Below, piece by piece: positions 8,185 to 17,049 of a stretch of DNA of 59,341 bases. The position numbers and the translations under genes were made by a program. The notes beneath the pieces were generated by a model. That model saw only the letters and a list, made by a program, of their open reading frames with translations, did no database searches and was not told the origin of the DNA. Origin of the DNA: an uncultured Chloroflexota bacterium (GTDB lineage Bacteria > Chloroflexota > Anaerolineae > Anaerolineales > Villigracilaceae); assembly GCA_903914955.1 (NCBI GenBank), contig CAIWRB010000288.1, positions 1 to 59,341 of the forward strand, given 5' to 3'. How positions within the stretch are numbered: the first letter of the stretch is position 1; every line of letters starts with the position of its first letter.

Positions 8185-9720
8185 CTACTCCCACTCAATT
8201 GTTGCGGGCGGCTTACTCGTAATATCATACACTACCCGATTAATTCCGTCCACTTCATTCACGATGCGGCTGGACACTTTCGCCAACAGTTCATGCGGCA
8301 GGCGCGCCCAGTCGGCGGTCATAAAATCCTCGGTCGTCACCACGCGGATCGCGGCGGCCTCCTGATACGTGCGCTGGTCGCCCATCACGCCCACTGATTT
8401 TACGGGAAGCAAAACGACGAAGGCTTGAGAAGCGGAACCGCCTTTTCCCAAAACGCCAGCATTGGATAATTCCTCCTGCAGGATAAAATCCGCCGCCCGC
8501 AGACGGGAGACACGCTCCGGCGTACACTCCCCGAGACAACGCACGGTCAAGCCTGGACCTGGGAATGGCTGCCGCCAAACGAGGCTTTCACTCAGCCCGA
8601 GCGCCTCCCCCACCAAACGAACCTCATCCTTGAACAAATAGCGCAACGGCTCAACGAGTTCAAACTCCATATCTTCAGGAAGCCCTCCAACGTTGTGATG
8701 TGTTTTTATTTTTTCAGCTTTGTTTCGATCTGGCGCGGATGATTCAACGACATCCGGATAGATTGTCCCCTGCACTAGAAATTTTGGTTTGCCAACGCCT
8801 TTTGCTTCCCGTTCAAAAATACGGATAAATTTTTCGCCGACAATTTTTCGCTTTTGCTCGGGGTCAGTGATGCCTTTAAGCGCGCCGAGAAAATCAGCGC
8901 TGGCTTCCACTGTAATTAACTCCACGCCCAATCCGCCGCGCAAAGCGGATGCGACTTGCTCACCTTCTTTATGGCGAAGTAAACCTGTATCCACAAAAAC
9001 GGTCACAAGTTGATCGCCAATCGCTTTATGCACCAGGGCCGCCGCCACAGTTGAATCCACGCCGCCACTGACTGCTGCCAGCACACGTTCCTTGCCAACC
9101 TGTTCACGAATCTGTTTGACACTGGATTCAATTATCGATAACGGTGTCCATTCAGGTTTGACATTACAAATATCAATCGCAAAATGTTTGAGCAGTTCAA
9201 TTCCATTCGGAGTGTGATGTACTTCGGGATGAAACTGCACGCCGAAGTATTTTCGTTGCATATCGCCCATTGCCGCGAAGGGACTATTGCCAGACTTCGC
9301 CAGCGCAATAAATCCATCCGGCATGCGTGTGATCCTGTCACCATGCGACATCCATACCTTTGAAAGGACAGACAAAATGGAAGGCATCAAGGGTTCCAAA
9401 ATTGCGGAGCCGTATTCACGCTCTGAAGATGGACTGACTTCGCCGCCGAGCGCATGAGTCAAGGCCTGCATTCCGTAACAAATCCCCAAAATGGGCAAGC
9501 CAGACTCAAAGATGAATTTTTGAACATATGGTGCGTTCTCTTCATAAACGGATTTTGGTCCGCCGGAGAGGATGAATCCTTTGGGTTGAATCGAAAGGAT
9601 TTTTTCCTGCGATGCGTCCCACGGGAACAACTCGCAGTACACATTAGCTTCACGTACGCGACGCGCAATGATCTGCGCGTATTGCGAACCGAAATCGAGA
9701 ATGGCTATTGAGTCAGTCAT
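8185..9720 (-). CDS. guaA: GMP synthase (glutamine-hydrolysing)
   Basis: Full-length (511 residues) two-step enzyme that converts XMP to GMP with glutamine and ATP. The N-terminal class I amidotransferase has the nucleophile motif GICYGMQAL near residue 80 and the His/Glu pair in GVQFHPEVHH. The PP-loop ATP pyrophosphatase motif SGGVDSTVAA lies near residue 218. The C-terminal dimer/XMP-binding part has PGPGLTVRCLGE and ends with KPPATIEWE as is usual. It lies downstream of xpt, the purine-salvage gene, but a terminator lies between them, so they may be transcribed separately or with attenuation. Confidence 0.98.
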   Translation of the reverse strand: MTDSIAILDFGSQYAQIIARRVREANVYCELFPWDASQEKILSIQPKGFILSGGPKSVYEENAPYVQKFIFESGLPILGICYGMQALTHALGGEVSPSSEREYGSAILEPLMPSILSVLSKVWMSHGDRITRMPDGFIALAKSGNSPFAAMGDMQRKYFGVQFHPEVHHTPNGIELLKHFAIDICNVKPEWTPLSIIESSVKQIREQVGKERVLAAVSGGVDSTVAAALVHKAIGDQLVTVFVDTGLLRHKEGEQVASALRGGLGVELITVEASADFLGALKGITDPEQKRKIVGEKFIRIFEREAKGVGKPKFLVQGTIYPDVVESSAPDRNKAEKIKTHHNVGGLPEDMEFELVEPLRYLFKDEVRLVGEALGLSESLVWRQPFPGPGLTVRCLGECTPERVSRLRAADFILQEELSNAGVLGKGGSASQAFVVLLPVKSVGVMGDQRTYQEAAAIRVVTTEDFMTADWARLPHELLAKVSSRIVNEVDGINRVVYDITSKPPATIEWE

Positions 9721-9730
9721 AAGTATGTCC

Positions 9731-9765
9731 TAAAAAAACGTCTCAACATTCATACGTTGAAACGT
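9731..9765 (-). terminator. Intrinsic terminator after xpt
   Basis: On the minus strand a ten-pair stem (plus-strand arms 9738-9747 and 9756-9765, one G-U pair, eight-base loop) is followed by a run of seven T. It lies in the gap between xpt and guaA on the same strand, just upstream of the guaA start. Confidence 0.8.
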
Positions 9766-9794
9766 CAGAGATGAAAATGAAAACGCAAAAAACA

Positions 9795-10367
9795 TTATTC
9801 CACGAAAGTGATCTTGTTGTCATCCAATGAAGCGATACAGGCGAGAGATTCGATCTGTACGCCCACTGACGAAAGCGCAGCGCGTCCGCCTTCAAAATCC
9901 TTTTCGATCAATGCGCCGATGCCGACAATTTGAGAGCCAGCGGCTTCCGCCAGTCGGACCAGCCCAAGAATGGTGGCGCCGGAAGCGAGGAAGTCGTCAA
10001 TGATGAGAACTTTTTCGTTATTCGCAAGATATTCAGGCGAGACGATCAACTCGACCATGCGTCCCTTTGTATGTGAAGGCGCGAGTGTAAGATAGACCTG
10101 GTCGGGCATGGTGATCGGTTTGGTCTTGCGCGCATATACAACAGGTAAACCAAGATGAAAGGCGGTGGTCAGAGCAGGCGCGATACCGGATATTTCAGCG
10201 GTGAGAATTTTTGTCGCACCGACACTTGCGAATCGTTTTGCAAATTCCCGCCCGCACGCATCCATCAACGCCGGGTCTACCTGATGATTGATAAAACTAT
10301 CCACTTTTAAAATTCCATTCCCCAAAACTTTGCCATCTTTCAGAATACGTTCTTTCAAATCGTTCAT
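9795..10367 (-). CDS. xpt: Xanthine phosphoribosyltransferase
   Basis: The 190-residue cytosolic enzyme makes XMP from xanthine and PRPP, feeding GMP synthase encoded next to it. It matches the Bacillus-type Xpt family along its whole length: MNDLKERILKDGKVLGNGILK-like start, TAEISGIAPA, YARKTKPITMPDQVY, and the PRPP-binding loop VLIIDDFLASGAT. The ATG is preceded by GGAGG. No purine-riboswitch aptamer was found in its leader of about 60 bases. Confidence 0.95.
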   Translation of the reverse strand: MNDLKERILKDGKVLGNGILKVDSFINHQVDPALMDACGREFAKRFASVGATKILTAEISGIAPALTTAFHLGLPVVYARKTKPITMPDQVYLTLAPSHTKGRMVELIVSPEYLANNEKVLIIDDFLASGATILGLVRLAEAAGSQIVGIGALIEKDFEGGRAALSSVGVQIESLACIASLDDNKITFVE

Positions 10368-10492
10368 TATGGCGCCTCCATGTTGACTATACAGATTTTA
10401 TGTATTGTACAACGTGAAAGAAGAACCTGCCAGAGACGAATAATAATATTTCCCGCTTAGCTTCCATTAAGAATCGTCCAAAAAGATTGTGT

Positions 10493-10508
10493 TAGAATTC
10501 TTTGCGTG
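10493..10508 (+). promoter_or_regulatory. -10 box for leaderless maf start
   Basis: TAGAAT at 10493-10498 lies seven bases before the GTG start at 10506, with no Shine-Dalgarno sequence. This is the same arrangement as at 2169, 44964, 54021 and 58970. Confidence 0.4.
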
Positions 10509-11168
10509 ACTGAAGAAATAATTTTATTATTGGCATCTAACTCGCCGCGCCGCAGACAATTGCTTGCGCTGGGGAACTGGAAGTTCAATATTATCGTCTC
10601 CGATGTGGATGAGAGTCAACTGACAGGCGAATCACCGAAGGAATATGTGTTACGTCTGGCGCAAGCCAAGGCATTGGCTGTGGTTGAAAAAGCACACTCT
10701 GAAAATATCATCATCGGCTCGGATACGGCTGTTGTGGACGGCGATGCCATTCTTGGCAAACCCAATGATGAAGAAGATGCCGAGCGGATGCTCAAACAAT
10801 TGCGAGGGCATACTCATCAAGTGTTTACGGGTGTGGCGTTCTATCGGGTCTGTGACGGGAAAATGCTGACAGAGTTGTGTGTGACAGACGTCCCGATGCG
10901 CGGCTATTCCAATGATGAGATCATGGCTTATGTCCAAACAGGCGATCCGCTTGACAAAGCCGGCGCGTACGCCATTCAACACCCTAATTTCCAACCCGTT
11001 GCATCCATGAGCGGCTGTTACGCAGGTGTGATGGGATTGCCAATGTGTCACGTCATGCGGGCCTTGCGGAAGTTCGATCTCGCGCCAGAGACAGATGTGC
11101 CGCTAGCCTGTCAAACTCTTTTGAATTATCAATGCCTGATTTCGAGCAAGATTCTGCGCGATTCGTAA
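10506..11168 (+). CDS. maf: Maf-family nucleoside triphosphate pyrophosphatase
   Basis: The 220-residue protein has the Maf signature LLASNSPRRRQLL at residues 7-19, the GSDTAV and GKP motifs in the middle (IIGSDTAVVDG, ILGKPNDEEDA), the loop HTHQVFTGVA and the C-terminal DPLDKAGAYAIQ. Maf enzymes hydrolyse non-canonical or canonical NTPs (dTTP, UTP or modified forms) to the monophosphate. The start is a GTG directly after a -10 box. It begins the plus-strand run maf, penicillin-binding protein, rsgA, holB. The C-terminal tail of about 25 residues past the usual end shows nothing recognisable. Confidence 0.93.
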   Translation: MTEEIILLLASNSPRRRQLLALGNWKFNIIVSDVDESQLTGESPKEYVLRLAQAKALAVVEKAHSENIIIGSDTAVVDGDAILGKPNDEEDAERMLKQLRGHTHQVFTGVAFYRVCDGKMLTELCVTDVPMRGYSNDEIMAYVQTGDPLDKAGAYAIQHPNFQPVASMSGCYAGVMGLPMCHVMRALRKFDLAPETDVPLACQTLLNYQCLISSKILRDS

Positions 11169-11187
11169 TCACTAAAAAAGGAAAAGA

Positions 11188-13425
11188 ATGAAAGTTTTTC
11201 GTTGGATTAATCTTATTTTGGTTTTGGCTTTTCTCTCATCTTGCGGAACGAACGGCACTGGAAACAGCAGCGGCTTCAGTAATTTTTTTGCCACGTCCAC
11301 CCCACTCCCCACTGCGCAGGCGCATATCACCTCTGCACCGGACGCACAGGCGGCAGTCACTAAATATTTGGATGCAATGCAAAAAGATGATTATCCCGGT
11401 ATGTACGATATGCTGGCCCAGTCTAGCCGGGACGGGATCACGCTGGAGGATTTTTCCAAACACTATAAAAACACATTGAACGAAATGAGCGCGGCGAGTC
11501 TTGAATTTACAATTCTCTCCTCACTGCTCAGCCCAACCAGCGCCCAGGTAGCTTACCGCATCACATATCACACTTCGTTGGTCGGTGATATTCAACGGGA
11601 CATTCCAATGAATCTAACCAATGAAGGAGGCTCATGGAAAGTGTTGTGGGATGACGGACTCATTCTTCCGGAACTGGCTGGCGGCAATCAACTCGCGATG
11701 GAATACAGTGTGCCTGCACGCGGCGATATTTATGACAGTAAAGGTCAGGCGATCGTTTCCCAGGCGGACGCATTCGCATTTAGCATTCAAACTGACCAGA
11801 TCGACCCAGACTTGCGTGGAACACTGACAGCAGAAGTGGGAAAGCTTTGCGGATTTGATCCTCAAATGATCGAAGACCAGATAGATTTTAATGGCCCAGG
11901 TTGGAACCTGAAAATGTGTGAGGCCACACGTGACGAATCCCAGCGGTTACTTTCGATTAGCCCCGGCGGGCTGGTCGCTACAGAATACAAATCCCGCTAT
12001 TATTTTGGAACAGGACTCGCCCCACAGGCAGTTGGTTATACACAACTTATTTCACCTGAACAACTCGATATCTATCGCCGCCGCGGGTATAACGGAAGTG
12101 AAAAAATCGGACAGAGTGGTATAGAAAAGTGGGCTGAACAATATCTTGCCGGCAAGCATGGCGGCATTTTAAAAGTGGTCAATCCCGCTGGACAGCCGAT
12201 CAGTACCCTTGGACAAAGCAATCCACAACCGGCGGATTCCATTACCCTCACCTTGGACAGCAACATGCAAGCCTATGCCCAGAAATCAATAGAATTCTTC
12301 CGCGGCGCGGTCGTTGTCATGGAAGTAAAGACGGGCCGTATCATCGCGATGGCATCCGCCCCAGATTTTGACCCCAACAATTTTGAACCTAACAACCCCA
12401 ATGCTGGGGGCGCAAATCTACTAACCGACGGAGCTCTTATTAACCGCGCCACTCAGGGACAGTATCCGCTGGGGTCGGTATTCAAGATCATTACATTTTC
12501 GGCCGCGCTCGAAAGTGGTTTGTATACAAAAGACACGCCCTATGATTGTCAATATGAATTTACAAGATTGCCTGACCGCGTTCTCCACGACTGGACCTGG
12601 CAACACTGCCAGGATGCAATTGCCGCGGGAGAATCTTGCAATAGCTCTACTGAATTGCCATCCGGCTTGGTAACCTTACAGGAAGGATTGATGCGTTCGT
12701 GCAACCCGTATTTCTGGGAAATTGGCTGGGATCTGTTCAAAAACTGGGACCGCGGCGGTGATATCGCCAAAATGGCGCGTGCGTTCGGGCTTGGCTCTCC
12801 AACCGGAATTGATCAGGTGGAGGAAGCCAGCGGACAGATCCTCGACCCGACCACTGAAATAGATGCAGTAAACCAGGCCATTGGACAGGGCGATGTACAG
12901 GTGACGCCGCTCCAAGTGGCAAGATTTATGGCCGCTATCGCAAATGGAGGAACCTTATACAGGCCTCAAATCGTCGAAAAGATCCAGCCGATCAACGGGA
13001 ACCCTTCGCTTGTATTCAAACCTGAGGCGCAAGGCACCTTACCATTACGCACAGAAAATCTAACATCTCTTCAGGAAGCCCTTTATATGGTGACGAATAA
13101 TCCGCGGGGAACTGCCCGCTTTAACTTACGCGGATTCATAGAACAATATAAAGTGGCAGGCAAGACTGGCACCGCCGAATCGGGCAACGGCAAGTCACAT
13201 GCCTGGTTCGCCGGTTATACAATGAACGAAGCAAATACCACCAAACCTGACATTGCCATTGCTGTGATTGTTGAAAATATCGGCGAAGGTTCGGAGTATG
13301 CGGTGCCGATCTTCAGAGCCATGGCGGAAACCTATTACTATGGAAGTCCGCAAACTATCCCTTCCTTCGGACCGATCGGCCAGCCGCCATATACGCCCAC
13401 TCCGCCCGGTGGAGCTAACCCTTAA
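11188..13425 (+). CDS. Penicillin-binding lipoprotein with MecA-type NTF2 domain and transpeptidase domain
   Basis: A 745-residue class B penicillin-binding protein, the D,D-transpeptidase that cross-links peptidoglycan. It starts with a lipoprotein signal (lipobox ending FLSSC), a short Thr/Pro linker, an NTF2-like N-terminal domain (about 50-165) of the MecA type, a dimerisation domain beginning at YSVPARGDIYD, and a transpeptidase domain with the active-site motifs SVFK (S430-K433), SCN (504-506) and KTG (659-661). A Thr/Pro/Gly-rich tail ends the protein. Being lipid-anchored rather than TM-anchored is unusual for this family. AAAAAGGAAAAGA precedes the ATG. The gap to rsgA is only 17 bases. 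Confidence 0.93.
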   Translation: MKVFRWINLILVLAFLSSCGTNGTGNSSGFSNFFATSTPLPTAQAHITSAPDAQAAVTKYLDAMQKDDYPGMYDMLAQSSRDGITLEDFSKHYKNTLNEMSAASLEFTILSSLLSPTSAQVAYRITYHTSLVGDIQRDIPMNLTNEGGSWKVLWDDGLILPELAGGNQLAMEYSVPARGDIYDSKGQAIVSQADAFAFSIQTDQIDPDLRGTLTAEVGKLCGFDPQMIEDQIDFNGPGWNLKMCEATRDESQRLLSISPGGLVATEYKSRYYFGTGLAPQAVGYTQLISPEQLDIYRRRGYNGSEKIGQSGIEKWAEQYLAGKHGGILKVVNPAGQPISTLGQSNPQPADSITLTLDSNMQAYAQKSIEFFRGAVVVMEVKTGRIIAMASAPDFDPNNFEPNNPNAGGANLLTDGALINRATQGQYPLGSVFKIITFSAALESGLYTKDTPYDCQYEFTRLPDRVLHDWTWQHCQDAIAAGESCNSSTELPSGLVTLQEGLMRSCNPYFWEIGWDLFKNWDRGGDIAKMARAFGLGSPTGIDQVEEASGQILDPTTEIDAVNQAIGQGDVQVTPLQVARFMAAIANGGTLYRPQIVEKIQPINGNPSLVFKPEAQGTLPLRTENLTSLQEALYMVTNNPRGTARFNLRGFIEQYKVAGKTGTAESGNGKSHAWFAGYTMNEANTTKPDIAIAVIVENIGEGSEYAVPIFRAMAETYYYGSPQTIPSFGPIGQPPYTPTPPGGANP

Positions 13426-13442
13426 TATTAACAGGCTCTTAT

Positions 13443-14351
13443 TTGACCAACGAAATATATAAACGCGGTTTGATCATCAAGGCCCAATCCGGTTTCTTTA
13501 CAGTGGAAACCGGTGAGGGTCTTGTCGTTTGCCGGTTGCGCGGCAAACTCAAGCAGGGCCGCGCAGTTGGTGATATTGCCGCCTTGGGTGACAATGTACT
13601 GATCGAAATTTTAGCTGATGGTTCCGGGGCGATAGAAAATGTCGAAGAGCGCAAGCAGGCCATCGTCAGGTTGGATCCGCGGCCACAGGGAATGTATCAG
13701 CAGGTATTGCTGGCAAATGCAGATCAGGCGGTATTCGTTTTTGCGTGTGCGAATCCGAATCCTAAATTAAGAATGCTGGATCGTTTCCTGGTCATCACCG
13801 AAAAGCAAAAGATCCCGGCCGTGATCATTGCGAATAAAATCGATCTTGTGGAAAACGCGAAGGAACTTTTTCATGTGTATGAGTCCATTGGATACCGCAT
13901 TATCTACACATCCACAAAAACGCGCGCTGGGTTGGACGAATTAAAAATGCAATTGCAAAATAAGATCAGCGCGCTGGCGGGACCGAGCGGTGTAGGCAAA
14001 TCAAGTTTGCTGAATGAGATTCAACCCGGACTTGGGCTCGCAGTGAATGAGATCAGCAAAGTCATGAACAAAGGAAGACACACCACTGTAACGCGCCAGA
14101 TGTTCGCACTCGATGGCGGCGGATATGTTGCCGATACGCCCGGCTGGAAGAGCCTCGCGTTGTGGGATACCGAAGCCGAAGAGATCGACGCGTATTTCCC
14201 CGACCTGCGCGATCTTGTGCCGCAATGCCAGTTCAGTGATTGCTCGCATAAACATGAGCCGGGCTGCGCGGTGCTGGCCGCGTTGAAAGCAGGCACGGTA
14301 CATCCAGAGCGATACGATTCATATTTACGTTTGCGCGCGGGACAGGAGTGA
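13443..14351 (+). CDS. rsgA: Ribosome small-subunit-dependent GTPase A
   Basis: The 302-residue protein is a circularly permuted GTPase involved in 30S maturation. An OB-fold comes first (to about residue 75), then G4 (ANKIDL, near 120), G1 at G180-S188 (GPSGVGKSS), G3 DTPGW and a C-terminal zinc finger with Cys and His spacing CQFSDCSHKHEPGC. All key residues are present. The start codon is TTG; there is a stop just upstream and the OB-fold begins at once, so this is the only sensible start. It lies 17 bases after the penicillin-binding gene and is probably in the same transcript. Confidence 0.96.
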   Translation: MTNEIYKRGLIIKAQSGFFTVETGEGLVVCRLRGKLKQGRAVGDIAALGDNVLIEILADGSGAIENVEERKQAIVRLDPRPQGMYQQVLLANADQAVFVFACANPNPKLRMLDRFLVITEKQKIPAVIIANKIDLVENAKELFHVYESIGYRIIYTSTKTRAGLDELKMQLQNKISALAGPSGVGKSSLLNEIQPGLGLAVNEISKVMNKGRHTTVTRQMFALDGGGYVADTPGWKSLALWDTEAEEIDAYFPDLRDLVPQCQFSDCSHKHEPGCAVLAALKAGTVHPERYDSYLRLRAGQE

Positions 14352-14413
14352 CGATTTTTGAATTACGATATATGATTGGGGACTGATCACTAATAACTGA
14401 TAAATGGATTCTT

Positions 14414-15466
14414 ATGACTGATAATTGGAATTTACTCGGACACGAATGGGCTGTGGATATGCTCCAGCAGCAGGTCGCACGCGGAGAGGTTCGCCACGCG
14501 TATCTTTTCTGCGGCCCGCCCGGCTTGGGCCGTCGGACTTTAGCATTGCGCTTCGCTCAAGCATTGAACTGCTCAACGCCTTTCGCAGCAGGGATTCCAT
14601 GCGGCACATGCCGTGATTGCAAACAGATCGAAGCGATGCAGCATCCTGATTTGAGCATCATTGAGCCTACGATTAAAGACAAAGATAATCCGAAAATATT
14701 AATTCCCGGCCTTAATGGTGAAATTCGTATCGATCAAATTCGCGATCTGCAAAAATCGATTCATCTAAAACCTTATCAAACCAAATATCGTGTTTTGATA
14801 TTTTTAAGATTTAATCAATCTAACGAACAGGCCGCTACCGCCTTATTAAAGACTTTGGAAGAATCACCTGCCCACGCCATCCTTATTTTAACCACCGATA
14901 CACCCGAAACACTTCTACCGACCATTGTCTCTCGTTGTGAAGTACTGCGACTGCGTCCGCTCCCAATCTCAGCTATTGAATCTGATTTGCTCAAACGCGG
15001 CGTGGATGAAGAACATGCCCGCCTGCTCGCGCATATTTCAGGTGGACGCCCCGGCTACGCCCGCAAACTTATTGATGATGAGTCTTTGCTGGAAGAACGG
15101 GAAACGCGGCTTAATGATCTTCAATCCTTACTATCAGCCTCACGTGTTCAAAAATTTTCTTATGCCGCCTCTCTTGATAATGAAGAGAAAGAAGCAAAGA
15201 ATAAAAACAAATCAAGTGTTATTAGAAAAGTAATCTTGATCTGGCTTTCCTATTGGCGTGATGTGATGCTGCGCGTGGCCGGTGCAGAAACTCCGCTGAC
15301 CAACATTGACCGGAATATGGAGATCGAATTTCTCGCGGGGCGACTGGATCTAACCACTGTGCGGCGCGTGGTCGCAGACTTGGAATCCACGCTGGAGAAG
15401 ATGGATAAAAACGTGAATTCAAAATTATTGGCTGAAGTCCTATTGCTGGATTGGCCGAAAGTATGA
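14414..15466 (+). CDS. holB: DNA polymerase III clamp-loader subunit delta'
   Basis: The 350-residue protein has an AAA+ fold: HEWAVDML and RHAYLFCGPPGLGRRT (residues 34-42 form the Walker A loop), a zinc-finger Cys cluster C-x8-C-x2-C-x2-C, the segment RIDQIRDLQKSI, TLEESP, and sensor 1 IVSRCEVLRL. It acts with DnaX and HolA to load the beta clamp. The Walker A lysine is replaced by arginine (GLGRRT), which fits the general finding that delta' is not an active ATPase. The C-terminal collar domain is present. It follows rsgA with a 62-base gap. Confidence 0.92.
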   Translation: MTDNWNLLGHEWAVDMLQQQVARGEVRHAYLFCGPPGLGRRTLALRFAQALNCSTPFAAGIPCGTCRDCKQIEAMQHPDLSIIEPTIKDKDNPKILIPGLNGEIRIDQIRDLQKSIHLKPYQTKYRVLIFLRFNQSNEQAATALLKTLEESPAHAILILTTDTPETLLPTIVSRCEVLRLRPLPISAIESDLLKRGVDEEHARLLAHISGGRPGYARKLIDDESLLEERETRLNDLQSLLSASRVQKFSYAASLDNEEKEAKNKNKSSVIRKVILIWLSYWRDVMLRVAGAETPLTNIDRNMEIEFLAGRLDLTTVRRVVADLESTLEKMDKNVNSKLLAEVLLLDWPKV

Positions 15467-15475
15467 GAGGTTATT

Positions 15476-15700
15476 ATGTGCCGAAGTATTAAACCCTTGC
15501 GCAACTTGGATCATCCTGTAACAGAACAGGAAATTCAAGAGGCTGCCTTGCAGTATGTGAGGAAAATCAGCGGGTATAGAAAACCTTCAAAGACAAACAA
15601 GGAAGCATTCGATTTGGCAATTAAAGAAATTGCCAAATCGACAGGAAAACTGCTGGAAAATCTACACACAGAAAATAGCGATCTGCGTGGGTTAATCTAA
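15476..15700 (+). CDS. DUF2277 family protein
   Basis: A 74-residue cytosolic protein starting MCRSIKPLRNLDHP and continuing EEIQEAALQYVRKISGYRKPS, the pattern of the DUF2277 family, whose function is unknown. GAGAGGTTATT lies before the ATG, which is 9 bases after the holB stop, so the two are likely cotranscribed. The protein is slightly shorter at its C-terminus than the family's usual length of about 85-90 residues. Confidence 0.85.
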   Translation: MCRSIKPLRNLDHPVTEQEIQEAALQYVRKISGYRKPSKTNKEAFDLAIKEIAKSTGKLLENLHTENSDLRGLI

Positions 15701-15749
15701 CTCGGGTTTATAATTCACCAAATTTATTCCTAGCAATCAGGAGAAAGAC

Positions 15750-16163
15750 ATGACGATTTCAATTTCACAAAAACAAGGGCGCGTACCCGTGACTGTAGTT
15801 AGTCTGGATGGTCGTCTGGATGGGCAAAACTATCAGGACTTGATCGCCAAGGGACAGGAGTTATACAACAACGGTTCCCGCGATATCCTACTTGACCTGA
15901 CGGGATTAACTTATGTTAGCAGTGCAGGGATGGTGGCATTTCATAACATTGCACTGATGATGCGCGGCGAAATGCCTCCCAGCCCCGATCAAGGCTGGAG
16001 CGCATATCGTTCGATGGGACGCAGCGGTTTTGCAGGCGGGGGACAGGAACACTTTAAGTTGTTCAATCCGCAGCCTGAAGTGGAACATATATTGGATATG
16101 GTTGGATTCAACACCATTTTCAAGATATTTTCAGATATGGACGAGGCCATAAATTCATTCTAG
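15750..16163 (+). CDS. STAS-domain protein (anti-sigma factor antagonist type)
   Basis: The 137-residue protein has a STAS fold: VTVVSLDGRLDG near residue 18, DILLDLTGLTYVSSAGM near 48-64 with the phospho-acceptor-type SSAG loop, and HILDMVGFNTIFKIF near the end. STAS proteins of this kind bind anti-sigma kinases and are switched by serine phosphorylation. Between strand and last helix there is an extra Gly/Ser/Pro-rich insertion of about 30 residues (about 75-105), which ordinary SpoIIAA proteins lack. A clear AGGAG precedes the ATG. No kinase partner lies beside it. Confidence 0.88.
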   Translation: MTISISQKQGRVPVTVVSLDGRLDGQNYQDLIAKGQELYNNGSRDILLDLTGLTYVSSAGMVAFHNIALMMRGEMPPSPDQGWSAYRSMGRSGFAGGGQEHFKLFNPQPEVEHILDMVGFNTIFKIFSDMDEAINSF

Positions 16164-16196
16164 TCGATCGAATAATCTGCCCAATTTTCAACAGGC

Positions 16197-16240
16197 AAAA
16201 ACATCCTTCAGATCATATGGTCTGAAGGATGTTTCTCTTA
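16197..16240. terminator. Bidirectional hairpin terminator
   Basis: A perfect 12-pair stem (16201-16212 with 16221-16232, eight-base loop) with an A run before it and a T-rich stretch after it. It separates the STAS gene from the convergent transporter operon, whose last stop codon is at 16238. Confidence 0.85.
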
Positions 16241-16984
16241 TTCAATCGTCTCTCTTAATTTCCGCGCCAGTTTCCCAAAGTGCGGAGTGTAGCGAATATC
16301 ATCATTTCTTGGGCGGGGCAGATCAACTTTTAAATCAAATTTTATTTTACCGGGACGCTGGGTTAATACCAAAACCCTGTCTGCTAAAAACAAGGATTCA
16401 TTAATGGAGTGAGTCACCATGATGACTGTCTTTTGCTTGGCCTGCCAGATGCGCGATAACTCCGTCCACATGCGTTCCCGGGTGATCGCATCCAGTGATC
16501 CAAAAGGCTCATCGAGCAGGAGCAGGTCCGGGTCATGGATGAGTGCGCGCGCGATCGCCACCCGCTGTGCCATCCCGCCGGATAAATCACGCGGCCATGA
16601 ATCCTCGAATCCATTCAACCCGACAAGTTCGATCATTTCCTGCGCCTTGATGCGGGCTGTGGATTCATCCATGTTTTCCAACTCAAGTGGAAGTTTGATG
16701 TTGTCCATCACAGTGCGCCACGGCATAAGGTTGGATTGCTGAAAGACCATGCCGATCTGCGGATGTTGATTATGGATGAAGTTCAGCTGGCCCGTTGTGG
16801 GCGGTAAAAGGTTTGCAAGAATTCTTAAGAGCGTGGTCTTGCCCGAACCCGACGGGCCGAGAAAACAAATAAAGTCACGCGGAAAGACTTCAAAGGAAAT
16901 ATCATCAAGCGCGTGAAGACCGCCGTTGTTATCAGGAAAAACAACGGAAAGATTTTTTACGGTGAGGATCGGTTTTGTGTTCAT
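16238..16984 (-). CDS. ABC transporter ATP-binding protein of riboflavin/FMN-type importer
   Basis: About 248 residues with Walker A GPSGSGKTT, Q-loop VFQQSNLMPW, signature LSGGMAQRVAIARA, Walker B LLLLDEPFGSLD and the H-loop VTHSINE; it belongs to the nitrate/sulfonate/taurine-type ATPases. It energises uptake through the permease encoded at 18058. The substrate is inferred from the FMN riboswitch at the head of the operon. An in-frame GTG at 17005 preceded by GAGGAG (12 bases away) would add seven residues; the ATG at 16984 is preferred from the usual family start, but this is not certain. Confidence 0.88.
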   Translation of the reverse strand: MNTKPILTVKNLSVVFPDNNGGLHALDDISFEVFPRDFICFLGPSGSGKTTLLRILANLLPPTTGQLNFIHNQHPQIGMVFQQSNLMPWRTVMDNIKLPLELENMDESTARIKAQEMIELVGLNGFEDSWPRDLSGGMAQRVAIARALIHDPDLLLLDEPFGSLDAITRERMWTELSRIWQAKQKTVIMVTHSINESLFLADRVLVLTQRPGKIKFDLKVDLPRPRNDDIRYTPHFGKLARKLRETIE

Positions 16985-17049
16985 ATTTTTTACCGCGAAG
17001 TACACTGAGAGTTAAGTCTCCTCTTCGTGTTTTTTTGTGATTGATATTT

